This document shows positions 15,101 to 24,100 of a stretch of 64,000 nucleotides of DNA, piece by piece. The notes below the pieces were generated by a model that made no database searches, had not been told where the DNA came from, and saw only the letters and a list, made by a program, of their open reading frames with translations. The position numbers and the translations under genes are program-made. Position 1 is the stretch's first letter; every line of letters begins with the position of its first letter. Location: NCBI GenBank assembly GCA_964016885.1, contig OZ024743.1, positions 161,950,492 through 162,014,491 on the forward strand, read 5' to 3'. The stretch is from Eledone cirrhosa. Its lineage: Eukaryota; Mollusca; Cephalopoda; Octopoda; Eledonidae.

Positions 15101-18100
15101 GATTCCCTCCTGGACAGGATGCCAGTCCATTGCAGGGTTAAACACCCCAGCGATTACTGGTACATATTTTCAGCTGATTATACTGGAGCAATGGGAAATG
15201 AAGTGTTTGCTCAAGAACACAATTCACAACCTAACCCAGGGATTGAACCCATGACATTATGATTGTAAGTCCAATACCCTTACCACTAGGCCATATGCCT
15301 CAACTTTTTTATAGAATGTACAGGATACATTTTATCATCAGTCAAATCCTTGACAAGTCTAAAGATTCCTCTCTACTTTATGTCATCTCTATTTGTTAGT
15401 TCACAGATCACTTTACAGAGTGTGTACTATGTGCATTTTATCATGGCACCTACATATAGAGGTTGCCTTGTCCCCTGCAAAACTAAAGATTCCTCTCTAT
15501 TATACATTGTCTACCACAGTGAGCAGAGCCTGTCACAATGTACTGTGTCTACTACAGTGAGTAGAGCCTGTCATAATAGGCAGTGTCTAACTGATTTGAC
15601 TAAAGTCTCTTTAATCCTTGTCATTTCAGTATGCTGGTTCACATCTGAAAGAACTGCAGAAAGCTTTAAAGAACCCTACAAGTAACCTCGGTCTCATATT
15701 TGATGTTGGAGCTATCCGAGCCAAAAGGTTTGTCTATTTAATTTTGATGTTTTTTTTCTATCTGAAAAATATTTCTTTTGATAAAGCACATTCCTTCATG
15801 TTCTATGTCCAAATCCTCTGAGAATTGACTTTGCCTTTCATTCTTTCAGAATCATTAGAATAAATAGCAGTTAAATATTAGGATCAATCCAGTTACTGAC
15901 TATATTACCTTGCTCAAATTACTGTTCATGTGCTTATCCAAGATATTGTTATTAACTTTTTCGTTTAACTCAACTTCTTGATAACTTTGCACATCCTCTT
16001 TATATGTAATGTACCATTATCAACTACATGTTTTTGGTACTATATTTTTTATTGGTTTGGTCTTGGGGAAAGCTATGCCTATGGCTTTTGTAGACTCTTT
16101 ATGATTGGGGAGATCTGTACTATTAATATTCCTTTTGAACAGGTGCCTTTTGATAGAGGTGTGAAAAACGTGTAGTAAGGGTATTCCAGAGGGCTGATAT
16201 TTTGGGAAGGAAGGACTAAATAGAGGACAAAGGTGAAGAGTGTCTAAATCATGTAGCACAAGATTAGCCTATGCCAAGGGGCTGAAACCATTGTAGTAGC
16301 AGTAGAAAATGCTGAGATGGGAGACAGTCTGTGTTTGAGATGGAGTGAGTTGCTGAATTATGATCAACTACATTTTAGCCTTGACTATCCCATATTTTTT
16401 CAGACATAGTGTATCTGTGTGTATCTACGATTACATAATTCAATGAGGAGATCTATTGAGGGAGCCTCAAAGTGTTTTCAACCCTTGCATTTTGAATATA
16501 ATATAGTCATTGTATGTTGTTATTTGAGCCTTACACACCACCCTGTTACACCAATCTTATATTTTCAGATTGGTTGGTTTAAATTCTGGCCCTTCATTAA
16601 AAGAATATGTCCATCCAGAGCTGATAAAAGTAGCTGATAAGGTTGGTAAAAATTTCAATTTATCTTAATTTGTCTTGATTGGATGTTTTTCCACAGTCTC
16701 CAGTTGTTTTGATGAAGAGGTATAGAGGGGTCAGCATTATTTATCATTGGTTTAATGTTTGTCTTGGTGTCTAGTAATCTCCTCTCATAGTCAACACTAC
16801 CCCAGCAGACAGTTGACTGATCCATATAGCCAGCACACCTGACTACATTCTTTGTCAGGCTATATTTAAGTGGTGTACTGTACAATATGGTCAGGTCCTG
16901 TGGGAAGTCAACCCTTGTTTGATCTTTTGACCTTGTGCAGTATGTGTGTTTGGCTTTGTGGTGTGTTGAAATCTGTCCTTGTGTAGTATGGGAGTCTAGT
17001 CTTTTGCAGTATAGTAGTTGACCATGTACAGTATAGAAGTGTGGCCTTGTCAGTGTTGTAGTTTGACATTATTATAAGAAGAGCATTATGAGCCTTCAGA
17101 CATTATTGATATTGAAGTAATGAGTCTGTCATGTCTTGTATTTGCCTGGGCTGAATAGCTTTGGAAGGAATTTCAGGGTGATGTTGAAGTACTCTTCAAA
17201 AATATTGCTAAAATCTATATGTAGAATGTCTGTTGATGATTGTGACTGTTATTTAAAGAATTGTATTATGCAAAATATATTGTGGTCATGAATTGCAACC
17301 CTTTGAGCAAAAGTCAACAATGTTCTTGCTAGGCTGGAGTTTTCAGAACAAAGCATCAAGGTTAAGAGAAAGTATTAAAAAATAATTCATCAAACAGTAT
17401 GACTCAACAGATGAATTAATCAGATTCGGGAAGCCAGTGTTTCTTTTTGTTTTTCTTAATTAAAAATCTTAATAATTGAATACAATTCTCTAGCAATACA
17501 ACTGGCTACAGTAACAGTTCTCAGTTTGTGTTTGCTTTATAAGCAGATATTTCCGTAAGGTTGGGATATATACCAATATGTAAGAAAAATCTGAAATATG
17601 TGTTTCTTTCAATTGTTTCTCTTTTATTTGTAAGACATAGTTGCGAGGATTAAGCAGTTAGACATGTTGTGTCAAGGACATGATAGCCTCCCTAGTGTTG
17701 GTGATCTCCACGATAAATGCACGCAGTACAACCTGTAATGTGGTTGGTGATAGTATAAGCATCCAGCCATAGAAAGCTTGCCAAACAAAGGGTTGGGAGG
17801 ACCCTTCAGTTGTGTTGAAGACATGACAACCTCTCCTGTTCACTAGGTGGAATATGAGAGCATATGTTTGTATGATACGAAAGTGATATGCATCTTGGCC
17901 AAATACACAGATTAATGGATACTGGAGTGCATCATATGATCATTAGGTTGCATTTATGCACTGCTGCTTATTTCCTCTTCCTTGAATAAGAATATCTCTC
18001 CTCTCATACTCCTCGCCAGTAATAATTGCTGCTACTTCATTTGCAGCGGGGCATTGTAGCAGCCTCTATGTCCACCAACAGGCTTTTTGTCTGCATCAAT

Positions 18101-21100
18101 AAACACTTTGTACTCAGTGGGTGTTTCAGATTCCAATGCATATTTGAAACTTCTGATTTTGCAGGCAACATATCTTAGTGATCAAACATCTTTCAAAACC
18201 CTGCTTTCAAATTTGGAAGGTTCAATGACCATTGCAAAGCCTGCTCCTTGTAATTTGCCACAAAATATTACTGCAAAAAATGCGGATTTTTTCCCCTTCA
18301 GTTGGCAACAAAGATCTAATATGATGGTATACTTGACCTTGAACCTTAAAGGTTGGTTTGAAGTTTCCTTCTCTTATAGGAGGTCCTTTGGAAAGCAGAA
18401 TTGTAACTTCTAATGTTTTTCAAGAAGTGCATTTAAGATGTCTTTGTAGATGGGAGGCTAGCATCATTGGAGCTCAGTGTGTTATTGCGCTTATTATTAT
18501 CACCTCACTTTGATAATACCAAATTAACTCTGTGTCTCTTTGTGGTAAAGTGTGTTTGTGTTGTAGTTAACCTTAGTATCGCTTAACTTTCTAAGACTGA
18601 TATAAAACGACTTTATAAAAGCTAACACAGTGTGGCTAGACTTCAAATGTTACTTTGATCCTAACAATATTGTGCTTTTATATTTTAAGACTATTCTAGA
18701 CTCTTGTGGAACACTAAAGAAGTATCACAATAACACACACACACACACATGTATCTTCACTGGCGCACACAGAAGCAAACATACCGGTGAAAAAATTTAG
18801 AAGTATAAATTTGCATTCGTTTGTTTTGGAATTTACAAAGCATAATGTTTCATGAGAAAGAGAGAAAAGAGAAGGCACTCTGTAACTCTTTCTCTGCTAA
18901 TACTTACTTACTTTCCTTCCCCCTCTCCTCTCTCACTACCATGATCACTGCTACAATAGCTTAGCATTGTCTCACACACATACATGTATCTTCACTGACG
19001 CACACACACACACACAAATGCTTGTATTTTTTCACTGACACATACAAACGTATGTATCTTCCCATGTACACAGAAGCAAACATACAGCCTCTCTCTCCCA
19101 CTACCATCTCTCTCTTTGTGTGAGTTCTCTTTCAGTTTCTTCTACTCCACTTCAAACTTGTTCTCTCTCTCTCTCTGTCACTTTCTTGTTCTGTGTTTCT
19201 CTCCCTCTCTCTCTCACATCTCACTTTGCCTTTCTATTACTTTCTCTCTCTCTCTTTTCCCCCCTCTCCATCAGTCAATGCCATTGTGAAACAGATATAC
19301 AAATACACAGATATCTGAAAATATTATATAGATTAACATATAAATGGCTGAGTATTCCACAGATAAATGAACACAACACAATTTTTAAGCCAAATTATTG
19401 AATGGAGATAGAAAGAGATGTGTTTACTCAACGTCTTTGGCAAGACCAACATTATCTGTTGTAGTGTGTGATGAAAAACATTTAATAAAAATAAAATTCA
19501 TAAAAGTGCCAAAAACAAATTTTAAAAATTTGTTTAAAAACTGCAGAGACAATTTCTACATCCATAAAAATGTGTGTGTGTGTGTGTGTGTACTTATACA
19601 TGTTTGTCTATGAATATAAACAAACTCCATAGTCTTCGCTGGGAGAATGAGTATATATATATATAGCGTTTCTGAATTTGTTTAGCAAGATTCTTTATCT
19701 GAAAACGTGTGTTGAAACCGATATTGTTATACTTTGGGAGGGTCATGTTGCCAATAAGAAACACACGCACCAGTTGCTTTCACTTCAATTTATTATAATA
19801 AATTTATAAATTTAGGAATTTATAAATTTCCGGTTGGTTGGTTGGTTCCACAACCAGATGGTTGTTTATATATTGTCAAAGTTCTTTCGTCACACATTCT
19901 GTGACCTCTTCAGTGACTGGGGATTCTTTTCTTTGTTTTTGTGCCTCTCCTTTGTTCTGTCCTACGCCATCTTGTTTTTGTGTGTGTTGTGTGATTAGTT
20001 TGCGCATGTGTTACATCCGGGTGTCTGCGTGTGTTTATATTTGTTTATTTATTTATTTATTTACATGTTACTGGTTGGTTGTTTGTTCTATGTACGTGTG
20101 TTTTCATTTTGTCCTTAATTGTAAGTTGTGATGTTGCTGTTCCATTCATGTTTTCTATTTTATTTTGGTTGGAGTTCATTTATGTTTATTGCCTCTGTGA
20201 TTTGTCTAAACATTGCATCTTTTCTGTGTGTAGATTCTATTTTTATTTCTATGTTCTCTAATTTACCCTTATGTTCTATTTTAGCATGTTGGTAGAGTAC
20301 AGATGATTCTTTACTATCTTGAAGGTCTCGCCAGTGTTCATTTATCCGTTCCCTATACTACAAGCTGTCTCACCTATGTACACTATATTCTTATCTCTAC
20401 ATTGTCCTTCAGTACATCTTATGCTATATACTACATTTCTAGTTTTACAGTTAATATGGGGGCTTAATTTACAGATTATATATTTCTTATCTATACAGGG
20501 AGGTCTTTGAAAAGGGTATGTATTGCTAATAAGTGTTTTTATGGAGGTACCTGGTCTTTCTACTATCTTAATATTGCCCTACAAGACCAGCAAGAGGCAG
20601 ACCACCTACCATTACCTCAATGGCCAAGAAAACCCACACAGATAGATGGAACGGGTGGACCAGAGCCATACGGACCCCTGAAAACCACGATGAACTAAGG
20701 AAAATGATTGCACATGCGGTGGGGGCTAGCATAAAATTAACCCTTAAGGAACATATGTTCAAATTTAATGGAGGAGGGAGCAGCCATTGGTGTTAGCATT
20801 GCAGGTGACATAGCTAACCTATTCATGGTATGGTGGGACAATAGACTTAAACTTAAACTTAAAGAACAATTAGAAGACAGCAACCCCTTAACCCTGATAA
20901 TGTACTCCCGCTACGTTGATGATATAAACATCGTAGTAAAAACACCCCACTAGAGAACAGTCAGGAATTAGAGAAAAACACCATGGAAAGCATCCAGCAA
21001 ATAGCTAACTCCATCCACCAGAGTATTAGAGTTACTATAGAAACTCTAATACTCAAGCAAACACCCCAACCATCGATTACCTGTACTAGACACAGAGCTC

Positions 21101-24100
21101 TGGTTAGATACCATTAATAACAAAAAACAAATCCTCCATTCCCATTATGCCAAACCCATGACTTCCAAATATCTGATCCACCGAAACTCAGCTGTTTCGG
21201 ACCATACCAAAATGAACATACTGATTGCGGATTTGGTACGGGTGATGAGAAACGTGTCCCGCATGTGCAACCCCAAAGAACTAGATAGACACATACAACA
21301 CTTCATCCACCGTATGCAGTTCTCTGGTTACAATCAGAGAGATAAAATCAGAGTATATAGAGGAGCCAGAACCAAATGGGAAAAAATGGTAAATAATGAC
21401 ACAAATGGGACCTACCCCTTGTATAGGAGCAAATTTTGGAATAGAATAGAAAGAACTAGGAATAAGGTTAATAGAGTAAACTCATGGTATGATAGCAATA
21501 AATACCAGAGTGTAATGTTCATCAATACAACCCCTAGAGGTGAATAATTAGCTTACAAATTTAGAAGTGCCTTAGATAAACATAAACTCAATATTAAGAT
21601 AGTAGAAAGACCAGGTACCTCCATAAAAACACTTATTAGCAATACATACCCTTTTCAAAGACTTCCCTGTATAGATAAGAAATGTATAATCTGTAAATTA
21701 AGCCCCCATATTAACTGTAAAACTAGAAATGTAGTATATAGCATAAGATGTACTGAAGGACAATGTAGAGATAAGAATATAGTGTACATAGGTGAGACAG
21801 CTCGTAGTATAGGGGAATGGATAAATGAACACTGGCGAGACCTTCAAGATAGTAAAGAATCATCTGTACTCTACCAACATGCTAAAATAGAACATAAGGG
21901 TAAATTAGAGAACATAGAAATGAAAATAGAATCTACACACAGAAAAGATGCAATGTTTAGACAAATCACAGAGGCAATAAACATAAATGAACTCCAACCA
22001 AAATTAAATAGAAAACATGAATGGAACAGCAACATCACAACTTACAATTAAGGACAAAATGAAAACACACACGCACATAGAACAAACAACCAACCAGTAA
22101 CATGTAAATAAACAAATAAATAAACAAATATAAAACACACACAGACACCCGGATGTAACATGCGCAAACTAAGCACACAACACGCACAAAAACAAGATGG
22201 CATAGGACAGAACAAAGGAGAGGCACAAAAACAAAGAAAAGAATCCCCAATCACTGAAGAGGTCACATAATGTGTGACGAAAGAACTTTGACAATATATA
22301 AACAATCATCTGGTTGTGGAACCAACCAACCAATCGGAAATTTATAAATTCCTAAATTTATAAATTTATTATAATAAATTGAAGTGAAAGCAACTGGTGC
22401 ATGTGTTTCTTATTGACAACATTGACCCTCCCAAAGTATAACAATATATATATCATCATCATCATCATCGTTTAACGTCCATGTTCCACGCTTGCATGGG
22501 TTTGGATGGGAGTTTTCCCACTCGAGGCAAGAGTGGTTGTCTTGCTCGCATAGGACTGTCTTGCTGTTTTCTACAGCTGTATGCCCTTCCTAACACCAAC
22601 CATATTTACAGTGTGGGACTGGGAGGTTTTTACCGTGTTGCCTACATGGCCACATTACAGCGTGGACTGTGTGTTTTTTTGTCGTGACACCTACACGATC
22701 TCATTTGTTTCGGCCTGGATGTTGTGACACCAACATAACTTTACATTGAAAGGGGCGGTGTGGATGGGGTGGGGGTGGTGGGACGGGGGTGTATTTTGTT
22801 AGAAATGCCTACTGACTGTAGTAGGTTTTACTTTGTATTTAGGTAAGGCGGGTCTTCTCTATTACTGAGTACCGCCAATATATATATATGAAATTACTTA
22901 TTCTTATATATACACAAACATATTTACATTTAAATTGTTATATACACTTTTGGAGGCACATGGCTTAGTGGTTAGAGCATTGGCGTTGCAAGCGAAAGGT
23001 TGTGAGCTCAATCCTCAGATCGGGTGATGTGTTGTTTCCTTGAGCAAGACACTTTATTTCACATTGCTCCAGTTACTCAGCTGTAGAAATGAGATGATAA
23101 GGACTGGGGTCCCTATCATTCCACTGTAAATTGGTTGTGGAGGTGCCACAGCAAAAAAGCACCCAGCACTTACTGTAAAGTGGTCGTGGAGGTGCCACGG
23201 CAAAAAAGCACCCAGCACTCACTGTAAATGAGGTTGGTGTTAGGAAGGGCATCCAGCTGTAAAAATCAAGCCAGAATCAGTTCCCGTCCCACCCTTGCAA
23301 GCAGGGAAAAAGCGGACGTAAAATGAAATGATGATGATGATGATGATGACTTTTATTTACATTTGAATTATTATTGTTGTTATTATATATATTATTTACC
23401 TTCAAATCGTTATTAGGGCAAGTAAAAAATTGCACTGAAATTTTAAATTGCACTTGTCAAACACAAATTCAATGTACCTGCGCTAACTACTCAGAAGTGG
23501 ACAGACGGACGGACATGAAATGCAAATTGTTAGCAAGACATGACATATCCCAATCCACCAACTAGGGAATTTACAAGTGTGACGAGACTTGATCCTGAAG
23601 CACTGGATTGCTACACTTTACTGGAACTTCTCTCTTTTTATGAATTACTAAAAGGACTTAAATGAGAATATGGTAAACACCTGACATGTGCCATACCATC
23701 TACCCTGAGAATATTTGATTTACAATAATTTAAACTTTCAATGGTTCCAACCATTTATATTTGAATACATAATTTTTGATTACCTTTGAAAATCTTTGGC
23801 CAAAATCTCTAATATACTTTTATATCTTTCTTTATCTATTTAGACTTCCAAAGCCATTTCGCTATTTGGTTCCACAATAGAATCTTTGTTAATTCAATAT
23901 GGAAAGAAGATTATTGGTAAGGAATTTTCTCTTGGAACATCAAAGCAAATTCAATTTGATTAAATATTAATATTTAACTTTAGCAAGAGTGTATGGAGAA
24001 TAAATGCGGTGTGGTAAATAAATATATATGTATATATTTATTTACCACACCTGTATATGTATACACCAGGTCCGAACGCAAAGGAACCAAACTCCCACTT

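Larger units (their letters stand above)
19721..22446 (+). mobile_element. Penelope-like element framed by 0.86-kb inverted arms
   Basis: The left arm (19721-20576) and right arm (21589-22446) are reverse complements with few differences. The 1.0-kb spacer holds decayed RT coding. The right arm carries the GIY-YIG endonuclease and the 3' end, which are therefore also present on the - strand at the left. RT followed by a C-terminal GIY-YIG domain is the hallmark of Penelope-like elements, whose LTR-like ends may be direct or inverted. Seen: [23 protein letters not shown] and VYIGET. There are frame shifts near 20770 and 20953 and one in-frame TAA at 21545. Confidence 0.85.

Noticed and set aside
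19838..20261. Plus-strand hydrophobic frames in the left arm (membrane protein)
   Set aside because: They are the antisense of the Penelope-like element's 3' end; the same frames appear reversed at 22035-22305.
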